A stretch of DNA of 47,175 nucleotides from Chryseobacterium gleum (GTDB taxonomy: Bacteria > Bacteroidota > Bacteroidia > Flavobacteriales_F > PHOS-HE28). Position numbers and translations under genes: made by a program. This document shows, in pieces, positions 33,170 through 40,539 of this stretch (within the stretch, counting starts at the first letter, position 1; every line of letters begins with the position of its first letter). The DNA is taken from assembly GCA_945872795.1 (NCBI GenBank), contig CAMCAZ010000024.1, positions 1 to 47,175 of the forward strand, given 5' to 3'. A model generated the notes under the pieces. That model had not been told where the DNA came from. It worked only from the letters and a program-made list of their open reading frames with translations, and searched no databases.

Positions 33170-33730
33170 TCAGAAGAATGCGCTCAGACCCAGCTCCAGC
33201 CCCGCATTGCGCGTGCCCTCGTACACTTCGGTAAGGCCGCAGCGGTAGCGTGCCTCCACGCTCAGGAACAGGAATTTGAAGCCCGCGCCGCCGTGCACCA
33301 GAACGTCGAAGCGTTCGGCCTTCGCGTCATCGGGCAGGTCCACCTCGCTGCCGTCCACCAATGTCTTTTCGCCCACCTTCAGCGCAGCATTAAGGCCGAT
33401 GTCCACGTACACAGGCCCGAACTTGAAGCGGTTGTTGATCGGCAGGGAGAGGTAGCTCAGTCGCCGTTCATCGTCACCCGAAGCGGAACCGGCCGTATTG
33501 AACTCCAGCCCGGTGGAAAGCCTGTACAGCGGCACCTTGATCAGGTTGCGGAAGTATCCGCCATAATAGCCGTTGCGGCTGGTCGTGCTGCCCTGGTCGC
33601 CTTCGAAGTTGGAGAGGTGGTAGCCGGCACGCAGGCCGTTCCAGCGGTCCTCATGCTTGTCCTTGTCCTGGGCCGCCAGGGTGCAGGTGGCGAGGACGGA
33701 GGTGGCCAGGAGGGTGCGAATGGTGATCAT
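33170..33730 (-). CDS. Outer-membrane beta-barrel protein, PorT-like
   Basis: The protein has 186 residues with a signal peptide (MITIRTLLATSVLATCTLAAQ) starting at the ATG at 33730; an upstream frame extension lacks signal features. The strands 'GLRAGYHLSNFEGD', 'YRLSTGLEFNT', 'YLSLPINNRFKFGPVYVDIGLN' and the aromatic C-terminus 'LELGLSAFF' fit the PorT/outer-membrane beta-barrel family common in Bacteroidota. Function is unknown. It lies upstream of the sulfatase on the same strand, but the promoter between them suggests separate transcription. Confidence 0.82.
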   Translation of the reverse strand: MITIRTLLATSVLATCTLAAQDKDKHEDRWNGLRAGYHLSNFEGDQGSTTSRNGYYGGYFRNLIKVPLYRLSTGLEFNTAGSASGDDERRLSYLSLPINNRFKFGPVYVDIGLNAALKVGEKTLVDGSEVDLPDDAKAERFDVLVHGGAGFKFLFLSVEARYRCGLTEVYEGTRNAGLELGLSAFF

Positions 33731-33925
33731 GGCGGAAAGGTGGGTGATCTTCTTCACAGTTCCGCAAGGCAGCTCGTCGATCATCAGGGTGATCTGAAGG
33801 AATCGTCCGCCTTGTGCTCGGCACGGTCGAAGTGTGCGGCCTCCTTCAAGGAAATCTGCGCGTGACCTGCCGATCCATGCCGCCGATTTATTGATGTCGA
33901 TCAGCGCAGGCGATCATGGTCCTTC

Positions 33926-33933
33926 TACATTTG
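33926..33933 (+). promoter_or_regulatory. Candidate -7 box of the DUF4136/barrel gene pair
   Basis: TACATTTG matches TAnnTTTG exactly and lies 22 bases before the ATG at 33956. No convincing TTTG is found at the expected distance upstream. Confidence 0.45.
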
Positions 33934-33955
33934 CCGCACCCTAACATCGATCACC

Positions 33956-34576
33956 ATGCTCAAACGAATCATGCCCCTTACCCTGGCCGCAGGTACGCTC
34001 CTGCTTTCGGGGTGTTATCCTGAAGGGCCGGACTACATCAGCGACTACGACCTGGTGTACACGAACTACTCTCCGTCCTTCGATTTCAAGGCGGCGCGCA
34101 CCTATGCACTGCCCGACAGTGTGCCCTTGGTGACCGGCAACCTGGCCGAAGGGGAGACGCCCGAGTTCGTGCAGCCCACCTACGGCAATGTGATCATCAA
34201 CCAGCTCCGCCAGAACATGGATGCGCGTGGTTGGGAGCGTGTGGGGGTGAACGATGAACCCGATGTGGTGCTGCTGCCTGCAGCCATCACCCAGGAGAAC
34301 GTGAGCTATTACGCCGACTATTGGGGTTGGTACTACCCCTCCTATGGCTACGGCTGGTACTACCCGGGCTATTACCCCACCTACACCTCCTACACCAGCG
34401 GTTCACTGATCCTGCAGATGACCCTGCCCGATGAGACCAACCTATCGAACAACACGCCGGTGGTGTGGTTCGCCGTGGTCAACAGCATCCTGGAAGGTTC
34501 CAGCCTCGACATCGTTACCCGCTTGGAGCGGAACATCGACCAGGCCTTCACCCAATCCGAGTACCTGAAACACTGA
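33956..34576 (+). CDS. DUF4136 lipoprotein with Tyr/Trp-rich segment
   Basis: The protein has 206 residues with a lipoprotein signal (lipobox LSGC). The start of the mature part, with 'DYDLVYTNYSPSFDFKAARTYALPD', and the C-terminal part with 'IVTRLERNIDQAFTQ' fit the DUF4136 family of envelope lipoproteins. Residues of about 125-150 are dominated by Tyr, Trp, Gly and Pro ('WGWYYPSYGYGWYYPGYYP'), an insertion rich in aromatic residues. It is followed after seven bases by a beta-barrel gene, so the two probably form an operon. Function is unknown. Confidence 0.82.
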   Translation: MLKRIMPLTLAAGTLLLSGCYPEGPDYISDYDLVYTNYSPSFDFKAARTYALPDSVPLVTGNLAEGETPEFVQPTYGNVIINQLRQNMDARGWERVGVNDEPDVVLLPAAITQENVSYYADYWGWYYPSYGYGWYYPGYYPTYTSYTSGSLILQMTLPDETNLSNNTPVVWFAVVNSILEGSSLDIVTRLERNIDQAFTQSEYLKH

Positions 34577-34583
34577 ACCGACC

Positions 34584-35177
34584 ATGCTTCGCACCATCCT
34601 CCCCATGGCCGCCCTGGTGGCCGCCCCCCTGGTCGGTCTGGCACAGGGCCAGAACATCTACATGCTCGAGTACCCCATCGCCTTCGGTGTGGGTGATCTC
34701 GGCGACTTCATAGACGAGCCCTCCTTCCGTGGCTTCAACTTCGGCTACCGCTATTTGGTGGATGAGGAAGTGGCCATCGGGATGGACATCGGTTGGCAGA
34801 CCTTCTATGAGGACAGGGAATCGGCCACCTACACGGACGGTACGCAGTCCATCACCGGCAAGCAATACCGCTACATGAACATGTTCACGGCCAGTGCGCA
34901 GGTGGACAAGGTGTTCGCCCCCGGCAGTGACCTGCGGCCCTTCGTGGGCATCGGTGCGGGTACCTCCTACGCGCGCCGCACGTTGGACATGGGCCAATGG
35001 TCCTTGGAGAAGGACCCTTGGCAGTTCATGTTGCAGCCCGAGGCCGGTGTGTCCCTCTACCTCACCAACGGCAACGCCGTGCTGCTCTCCGCCAACTACT
35101 ACTGGAGCTTTGAGACCAAGCAGTTGGAGGCGCAGAACTTCCTGAGCCTCAACATCGGTTACGCCTTCGGCGACTGA
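34584..35177 (+). CDS. Outer-membrane beta-barrel protein, 197 residues
   Basis: A signal peptide (MLRTILPMAALVAAPLVGLAQ) is followed by strands of alternating polar and hydrophobic residues: 'FNFGYRYLVDEEVAIGMDIGWQ', 'RPFVGIGAGTSYARR' and the C-terminal 'LSLNIGYAFGD'. This is the OmpX/OmpW-like eight-stranded barrel pattern (beta-barrel family common in Bacteroidota). It sits seven bases after the DUF4136 lipoprotein gene and shares its transcript. Two hairpins follow. Confidence 0.82.
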   Translation: MLRTILPMAALVAAPLVGLAQGQNIYMLEYPIAFGVGDLGDFIDEPSFRGFNFGYRYLVDEEVAIGMDIGWQTFYEDRESATYTDGTQSITGKQYRYMNMFTASAQVDKVFAPGSDLRPFVGIGAGTSYARRTLDMGQWSLEKDPWQFMLQPEAGVSLYLTNGNAVLLSANYYWSFETKQLEAQNFLSLNIGYAFGD

Positions 35178-35197
35178 TCGTCGTGCCCCTGCATATC

Positions 35198-35226
35198 GGA
35201 AAGGGCGGCCAGTGGTCGCCCTTTCC
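35198..35226 (+). terminator. Stem-loop after the barrel gene, probable terminator
   Basis: GGAAAGGGCG (35198-35207) pairs perfectly with CGCCCTTTCC (35217-35226), 20 bases after the stop. There is no T-run after the stem, so it may protect the transcript's 3' end or pause transcription rather than end it fully. Confidence 0.5.
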
Positions 35227-35452
35227 GCTATGCAGTAAAACCCTGAGCTCCGCTCGCACACGGATCTCCGCGAACCTGGGCGGATCGTCGCGAGCGCTGC
35301 GGACCATCGTTTGCGGACGGTACATCGCGTGAGCGGCTGTGCGGCATGCACTCGGGGTCCATGTCGGATGGCCGTTAGGCCTTTGGGGCTGCGACCTCCG
35401 CGCCGGGATGTGTCCCGGTTGACCTTGGCTGTCGCGAAGGCCCGAATGCCCA
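35227..35452. other. Non-coding gap between convergent genes
   Basis: Part of a 324-base gap (35178-35501). Apart from the two hairpins at its ends, I see no convincing gene, tRNA or repeat in it. Reading frames through it lack protein-like composition. Confidence 0.5.
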
Positions 35453-35486
35453 CGAAAAAGCCCGGCATTTCGGCCGGGCTTTTTCG
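35453..35486. terminator. Bidirectional terminator
   Basis: A perfect 14-bp stem, CGAAAAAGCCCGGC (35453-35466) and GCCGGGCTTTTTCG (35473-35486), with loop ATTTCG. The A5/T5 ends give a T-run in both directions. It serves the minus-strand barrel gene ending at 35502 and would also stop any plus-strand read-through. Confidence 0.9.
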
Positions 35487-35501
35487 TTCCACTGAACGCG
35501 A

Positions 35502-36236
35502 TCAGCGACGTGGAGGCGGCGGAGGAGGAGGCGGCGGCACACCCATGCCCGAAGAGGGTGGTGCGGGTGCCGCGCTGCGGGAGGGCGGGGGAGGCGAGGT
35601 GCGGCCCTGGCGGGGCAGCGTAAGGCACAGGCCACCGGTCCAGCCGAACTGGTACACCGTGCTGTAGGTGCTCACCCCGGCGCTGGCGCCGCCGGTGCCG
35701 AAGTAAAATCCGCCACCGAAGCTTTGCACCGGGGAAAGGAGCTGTGCGCCGGCCTTGATGCCCACCACATCAGAGATGTTGAACTGCAGGCCCAGCTTGC
35801 CGCCCCAGGCGAACTTGGTGGTGCTGGTGCTGCCCGTGACCCAGCCCGCACCGATGTTCAGCCCACCATAGCCGCTTACGGCATCGGTGAAGGGCAGGCG
35901 GCCCAGGCCGCCGAGCATGATGTAGTGCAACGTCACATCATAGGGTCCCAGTTCACCGAACCCCGTGCCCAGGAAACCCTGTGTCTGCTGCTGCTGGTAC
36001 AACAGCTCCACCGCCTGGTTCTCCCGCACATCGAACTCGATGCTGCCACCGATGTGCTGGCCATCGCCGATGCGACCCTGGCTGAAATTGTAGCCCGAAT
36101 AGGTGCCGCCGATCTGGAACTTGTCCTGATAGGTGTAGCCACTGAAGAAGTTCAGTCGCACCTCCTGGGCGCTGAGCGGAGCTGACAGGCAGGCCACCGA
36201 AAGGGTGCCGATCAAAATTCGTTGGGCCGTTCGCAT
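35502..36236 (-). CDS. Outer-membrane beta-barrel protein with proline-rich C-terminal tail
   Basis: The protein has 244 residues with a signal peptide ending near 'APLSAQ'. Strands such as 'EVRLNFFSGYTYQDKFQIGG', 'GGSIEFDVRENQAVELLYQQQQ' and 'YQFGWTGGLCLTL' form a barrel of the Bacteroidota type. Unusually, after the last strand the protein continues for about 36 residues of Pro, Ser, Ala and Arg, ending in nine consecutive prolines and RR. The DNA there is a run of GGN triplets on the plus strand. Barrels normally end with an aromatic residue for BAM recognition, so the tail must lie outside the barrel. TACCTTTC at 36266-36259 is a possible -7 box. Confidence 0.75.
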   Translation of the reverse strand: MRTAQRILIGTLSVACLSAPLSAQEVRLNFFSGYTYQDKFQIGGTYSGYNFSQGRIGDGQHIGGSIEFDVRENQAVELLYQQQQTQGFLGTGFGELGPYDVTLHYIMLGGLGRLPFTDAVSGYGGLNIGAGWVTGSTSTTKFAWGGKLGLQFNISDVVGIKAGAQLLSPVQSFGGGFYFGTGGASAGVSTYSTVYQFGWTGGLCLTLPRQGRTSPPPPSRSAAPAPPSSGMGVPPPPPPPPPRR

Positions 36237-36297
36237 GGGTCGGTCGTGGGTTGGTGCGGAAAGGTAGCGTTCAGCGGAATGCTGTAGTTCAGATGCT

Positions 36298-36990
36298 TCA
36301 GAACTTATAGATGATGGTCTCGTCCGTGAAGAGCGCGAAGCCCAGCGAAAGCTGGATCACATTCGCGTTGAGGCTAGCGTAGGGCTTGAAATCAGAGACC
36401 GTTACACCACCCACATCGCGCGTCTCCTTGTAGTCCTTGTTGTGGAAGTTGGTGAAGTAGTACTTTACTTTCAGCGTGCTGCCGTTGCCCAGTTGGAAGC
36501 CTGCCATCACCGCCTGCTGGAAGGGGTTTACCCGGTCGCTGCCCCACACCACCAGCTTGTCCTCCTTGGACTCGTTGATGAACACTTTCTCCTTGTAGTT
36601 GAATGCCCACTCCACCGAATAGCCGGCGAAGAAGAGGCCCTTGTTCATGGTGCCGATCTTGAAGCCCACGGGCAGGCCCAGGTTGTAGGTACGGTACTTG
36701 AAGCGGTAATTGCTGCTGTCCGCATAGTCGTAGATGAAGCCCACGTTGCCCACGGACAGGCCCAGGAACAGACCGAACCTGTTGCTCATGTCCTTGTTCA
36801 GGTAGCGCTGAACATTTACCACTGGTGCAAAGCGGACGATCGCGCCCTGGTCGCTGCCGTTCACATCCAGGATGGGGGCGCTGAAGGCGAACTCCGATCC
36901 ACCGCTGAAGTAGGTGGTCTTGTTCTCGGTCTGGGCCTGGGTGCTCAGCGAAACGAGCGCAAGGATCAAGGTGGGGAGAAGCTGTTTCAT
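36298..36990 (-). CDS. Outer-membrane beta-barrel hypothetical protein
   Basis: The protein has 230 residues. The ATG at 36990 starts the signal peptide MKQLLPTLILALVSLSTQAQ; the frame is open further upstream but without signal features. The mature part alternates in beta fashion ('RFGLFLGLSVGNVGFIYDYAD', 'YNLGLPVGFKIGTMNKGLFFAGY', 'TLKVKYYFTNF') and ends in 'YKF', an aromatic C-terminus suited to barrel assembly. I cannot name a family. A 246-base region separates it from the divergent BamA/TamA-like gene. Confidence 0.75.
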   Translation of the reverse strand: MKQLLPTLILALVSLSTQAQTENKTTYFSGGSEFAFSAPILDVNGSDQGAIVRFAPVVNVQRYLNKDMSNRFGLFLGLSVGNVGFIYDYADSSNYRFKYRTYNLGLPVGFKIGTMNKGLFFAGYSVEWAFNYKEKVFINESKEDKLVVWGSDRVNPFQQAVMAGFQLGNGSTLKVKYYFTNFHNKDYKETRDVGGVTVSDFKPYASLNANVIQLSLGFALFTDETIIYKF

Positions 36991-37236
36991 GGGGGATGGT
37001 ATCATGCAGTTGACGACCCAAAGGAAGTGATCCGGACGATAGGTGCGCAGCATGGAAGGTCAGAAAACGAAAAACAGCCCCGGACAGTCTACCACGCTGC
37101 AAAGGAAGGTGCCACCATCCATCCCGATCGGACGGTGCCGGACGATCGGCAGGGGCTCCCGCCGTTCGTCATCCTGGCCCGAAGGCTGGACGCTGTCGAA
37201 TAGCGTAACGCCCGGATCTTCTGCAGTTTTGTGGCG

Positions 37237-38430
37237 ATGTGCCCCCGTGTCCTCCTTGTCCTCCTGCCAGCCGCGTGGTGCTGCACACCCCTGCGCGCCC
37301 AAGAGCCCGGTGTGTCCGATAGCATACCCCACACGGCCATGGAGCAGGTGCTGCACAACAGCGATTCCCTGCGGGCGCTCAGCTTCGAGGCCGGCCCCAT
37401 GAAGTTCGTGCCCTTCATCGCCCCCAGCTATACGCCCGAGATGAAGGGCCTGCTCACCGTCGGCGGCCTCTTCACCTTCACCTTCGACCGCGAGGACCGC
37501 CAACTCCTGCGCTCCTCCATCCCGGTGTCATACGGCAAAAGCACCAACGGCTCCACCCAGCTCTCCGTGAAGGCCAACCTCTACTTGCGGCAGGACAAGT
37601 GGCGCATCACCGGCGAGATCTGGCGCAAGGACATGCCGGACAACTACTACGGCGTGGGCTACGACCGGGCCCGCAGCACGCCCAAGAGCGACAGCACCAG
37701 CCTCTACCACCGCGAATGGGAGCGCCTCTATGCCAAGGTGGTGCTCCAATACAAGCCCAAATTCTTCGTAGGGGGCATCTATGACGCCACCGGCACGGTG
37801 GCCACCGAGCTGAACCCCGTGATGGTGAGCGATGCCGATGTGCTGGCCAGCGGAACCACCACCCGCAACAGGGGTCTGGGCGCCGTGTTCGAGTACGACA
37901 GCCGCGATGTGCCTGTGAACGCCTACACCGGCCTCTTCCTCGATGCCAGCGTCATCAACTACGGCCACTTCTGGGGCGGCGTGTCCGAGTTCTGGGTCAT
38001 TGATCTGGACTACCGGCAGTATCTGCCCGTGGGCCACCGACACACCGTGGCGTGGCAGGTGCACAGCCGCAGCTGCCTGGGCGCTGTGCCTTGGACCGAG
38101 CTCTCCCAGGTCGGCACACCTTGGGACCTGCGCGGCTACACCTGGGGCCAGTACCGTGATGAGCTGATGGTGTACACCATGGGCGAATACCGCCACATGT
38201 TCAACCGCCGGAGCCCCAACAGGAAGGGATCACTGGAGAGCCCTTGGGGCTTCGCCACCTGGCTGGGCCTGGGCGCCGTGGCCCCCGATATCGCTTCCGT
38301 GCCCGGCCTGCTGCCCAACGCCGGTGTGGGCCTGCGCTTCGAGACGGAGAAGCGCAGTAACATCCGCGTTGACTATGGTGTGGGGGTGAACAGCAGCGCC
38401 TTCTACGTCACCTTCTACGAGGCCTTCTAG
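37237..38430 (+). CDS. BamA/TamA-family outer-membrane barrel protein (surface-antigen D15-like)
   Basis: The protein has 397 residues. The ATG at 37237 is preferred over a GTG two codons earlier, and a signal peptide ends near 'TPLRAQ'. No POTRA repeats are present; the sequence is essentially a barrel. Characteristic pieces are 'GAVFEYDSRDVPVNAYTG' and the loop-6-like 'DLRGYTWGQYRDE' (RGY in place of VRGY/F), and the C-terminus is 'FYVTFYEAF'. Such POTRA-less members are common in Bacteroidota and their role is undefined; transport or assembly of a surface component is plausible. Confidence 0.87.
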   Translation: MCPRVLLVLLPAAWCCTPLRAQEPGVSDSIPHTAMEQVLHNSDSLRALSFEAGPMKFVPFIAPSYTPEMKGLLTVGGLFTFTFDREDRQLLRSSIPVSYGKSTNGSTQLSVKANLYLRQDKWRITGEIWRKDMPDNYYGVGYDRARSTPKSDSTSLYHREWERLYAKVVLQYKPKFFVGGIYDATGTVATELNPVMVSDADVLASGTTTRNRGLGAVFEYDSRDVPVNAYTGLFLDASVINYGHFWGGVSEFWVIDLDYRQYLPVGHRHTVAWQVHSRSCLGAVPWTELSQVGTPWDLRGYTWGQYRDELMVYTMGEYRHMFNRRSPNRKGSLESPWGFATWLGLGAVAPDIASVPGLLPNAGVGLRFETEKRSNIRVDYGVGVNSSAFYVTFYEAF

Positions 38431-38818
38431 GGCGCGAAGGTCCCTGTACCCGGCCCCTAGTTCGGGCGCTGAGGTGCTCATCCGTTCATTCTATCTCCCA
38501 GTTGGTTCGTGGTCTACGCCACCATCCCCTTCAAGAACACCTCCACATACGCCTTCATCCGCTCCACGATCCGCTCGCCGATCTCACGGGCTCGTAGTAC
38601 GCTCGGCCGTGCTTCCAGGCACTTCTTAAGGCCTGTGCAGGGTCTTCCGCAGGAGACCCTGCATGCACGGCAGCGCAGTGGGTGTGCAGGGGCTGGAAGC
38701 GAAGAGCCTGCGCAGATCTGAACAGCCGATGCGTTCCACCTGCGCACAGGTGCAGGGTCCCGAGGCGGAGACCTAGCAAGAGTTTAACGCTGACCGTCCA
38801 CGCTGAGGACGCATCTCT
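38431..38818. other. Structure-rich non-coding stretch with a possible gene remnant
   Basis: No intact gene is evident in this 388-base gap. It contains a perfect 10-bp inverted repeat with an 8-base loop (TGCAGGGTCT at 38636-38645, AGACCCTGCA at 38654-38663), a second one (CACCTG/CAGGTG at 38737-38752), and a further TGCAGGGTC at 38751. On the minus strand, 38514 to about 38640 encodes a helix-like end ('REIGERIVERMKAYVEVFLKG') that could be the C-terminus of a decayed gene whose front is lost. It marks the border between core-like genes and the restriction island. Confidence 0.4.
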
Positions 38819-39682
38819 TCATCTTATTTCATAGCTGAAGTAGAACGCCATACCCTTGCGATAAGGCCTGGCATACTCGGTCACGAGCGTCTCGTAGCCG
38901 TTTACGGTGCACTCCTTCTGGTCACTCTGCATCCCAAAGTATGTGTCGCTGCTCATGAACACAGCCGACTTCACGTAGAATTCATTGTCAACCACCTTGT
39001 TCACTGCAAAGTCCGGATCGGACGAATAGGTCATGTAGTTGCGGAAGATCAGCGGGCTGGTGGTCAGGTCGAAGGTGCGCTCCTTAAGGTCACTCGTCTT
39101 CTCACTGGTCCAATGGAAATCACAGTCATAGATACCGTCCGCAAGGAGCTGGAAACGCGCGAACTGAACCTTGCTTCCCGGCGGAATATGCAGGATCGGC
39201 TTGGGCCGGTATTGCACGGTGGACGACACTGCGCTTTTCTTGCCTGACATCACAGTGGTGGTATTCCCTGATGTTGAACCCATTCCCGGGTACATGGCAT
39301 TGTTGCTAAGCGCAAAGCCACTGCTTGAACTGGCATACATGGACGTGGTCTCCTCTGAATCCGTCCAGTACTCATACGACACTCCACTGTGAATGAGGTG
39401 TGACCGATTCCAATCGATATAGATGGCCGAGCTCATCTTGTTCTCGACCGTGAAGCCCATCTTGCCGCCCACCCCCCAGAAATCATAGGTGATCTTCACC
39501 TCCTCGTTCTCATACACGTGGAACCCATTGGTCTCGACCGCATCGACAGATGCAGTGCTAATGACCTGGAAATACCGCGGTGTACCGCACGACGCTAAGC
39601 CCAGAAGTAGTACCATACTGCCCATTCGGCTTGCTCCGCTAAACGTGATCCTGTTTCTGTGTTCCATGTTGCTCCGGTTCAT
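38819..39682 (-). CDS. Bacteroidota hypothetical lipoprotein, 287 residues
   Basis: A lipoprotein signal with lipobox LASC follows an N-terminal extension; the ATG at 39682 overlaps the previous stop (ATGA), but an internal ATG (MGSMVLLLGLASC) would give a more compact signal. The segment 'VYENEEVKITYDFWGVGGKMGFTVENKMSSAIYID' recalls a family of Bacteroidota lipoproteins of unknown function. Base composition seems lower in GC than in the genes to the left. It is the last gene of the leftward cluster behind the restriction operon; no defence role can be read from the sequence. Confidence 0.7.
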   Translation of the reverse strand: MNRSNMEHRNRITFSGASRMGSMVLLLGLASCGTPRYFQVISTASVDAVETNGFHVYENEEVKITYDFWGVGGKMGFTVENKMSSAIYIDWNRSHLIHSGVSYEYWTDSEETTSMYASSSSGFALSNNAMYPGMGSTSGNTTTVMSGKKSAVSSTVQYRPKPILHIPPGSKVQFARFQLLADGIYDCDFHWTSEKTSDLKERTFDLTTSPLIFRNYMTYSSDPDFAVNKVVDNEFYVKSAVFMSSDTYFGMQSDQKECTVNGYETLVTEYARPYRKGMAFYFSYEIR

Positions 39683-40026
39683 TGGTCCATTGATGTTGTT
39701 CCGTCCTGCGGGATGGCGGGTGATGGTAACGTCGATTTATCCGTATCCCGAAAGAAGTACCATTGGTACATCTCGTGGGTGAAGGTGTCCACCCGGTAGT
39801 TGGGGATCACCTGCTTCATCAAGTCCTGCTGGTGCATGGACCGCAGGAACTGGCTGGTTGCCCGCGAAGTGGGCATGGCCGCATGGATCTGCGGGTCGCG
39901 GCGCAAGTGATCATACAGCTCATTGAGCCTGATCTCGGCGTGCGTCAAGGGATTGGCCATCAGGACATCCAGCACGGCCTTGATCCGGCGGAGCAGTTTG
40001 ACCGAGAGTTGCAAGTCGTCGCTCAT
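39679..40026 (-). CDS. Hypothetical cytoplasmic protein, 115 residues
   Basis: I do not recognise the family. No signal peptide or membrane segment is seen. The sequence is helical in character ('LLRRIKAVLDVLMANPLTHAEIRLNELYDHLRR') followed by 'TSQFLRSMHQQDLMKQVIPNYRVDT', which could be a winged-helix-like or HTH-like DNA-binding fold. It overlaps the lipoprotein gene by four bases, giving coupled translation. Upstream lies a 74-base gap to the 124-residue gene. Confidence 0.65.
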   Translation of the reverse strand: MSDDLQLSVKLLRRIKAVLDVLMANPLTHAEIRLNELYDHLRRDPQIHAAMPTSRATSQFLRSMHQQDLMKQVIPNYRVDTFTHEMYQWYFFRDTDKSTLPSPAIPQDGTTSMDQ

Positions 40027-40100
40027 GCGCTGATGTTAGCCGATGTGAGAGATAGAGTTCATGTACCGTGGGTTAGAGAGTAGGCCTGCCGGAACCCCAG

Positions 40101-40475
40101 CTAGACTAACCCCAACCGCTGCATCGCTTCGCGCACAGGCTCGCGCAGCATGAACTGCGTGTGTCCCTTGGCGTCTTTCCGCTTTGCCCACTTGGCCAAC
40201 ACATAAAGCCAGAAACCTTCAGGCTTTTCTGAGAGGCCCAATTCGTGGGCCACACGGCCCGCGAAGATGCCGAACTGGAGTTGGACGGTGCCGCCCGTGG
40301 GATAGCCCACCTTCTCCGCCAGCGCCTCCCAAGTGATGGTGTGTTTGGGAGAGTGGTAGTGCTCCTGAAGCATCTCAAGATGGCGCGGGGGAACGTGTTG
40401 ACTGAGCACCGCCTTCAAGGCACGCTCGTAATCTGCGGAGGTGCCGAAGCATTCGTCCTGTTGACCATCCTTCAT
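40101..40475 (-). CDS. Small protein with a domain seen next to HNH nucleases (putative)
   Basis: The protein has 124 residues; the ATG at 40475 is preferred over a GTG one codon before. The pattern 'YERALKAVL...HLEMLQEHYHSPKHTITWEALAEKVGYPTGG', then 'LQFGIFAGRVAHELG' and a closing 'REPVREAMQRLGLV', recalls, from memory, a small domain found alone or N-terminal to HNH endonucleases in restriction-type proteins. No nuclease residues are present here. It lies 64 bases after hsdR on the same strand, so it may share that transcript. The function is open. Confidence 0.6.
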   Translation of the reverse strand: MKDGQQDECFGTSADYERALKAVLSQHVPPRHLEMLQEHYHSPKHTITWEALAEKVGYPTGGTVQLQFGIFAGRVAHELGLSEKPEGFWLYVLAKWAKRKDAKGHTQFMLREPVREAMQRLGLV

Positions 40476-40539
40476 CACGTGAGGCGTTTAGTCTGTATTC
40501 CAGCCGAACCAGAAGGGGTGCGGAGACCGAATTTCATGG

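Noticed and set aside
34548-35492. 314-residue minus-strand frame through the barrel gene and terminators
   Set aside because: It runs through two hairpins and is antisense to a clear signal-peptide-bearing gene.
38509-38779. Intact small protein genes in the gap before the lipoprotein
   Set aside because: Frames on both strands are short, overlap inverted repeats, and at most one shows a helix-like end; better treated as a remnant.
39679-40475. Toxin-antitoxin pair
   Set aside because: The two small genes are separated by 74 bases, neither matches a toxin or antitoxin family I know, and no toxin motif is seen.
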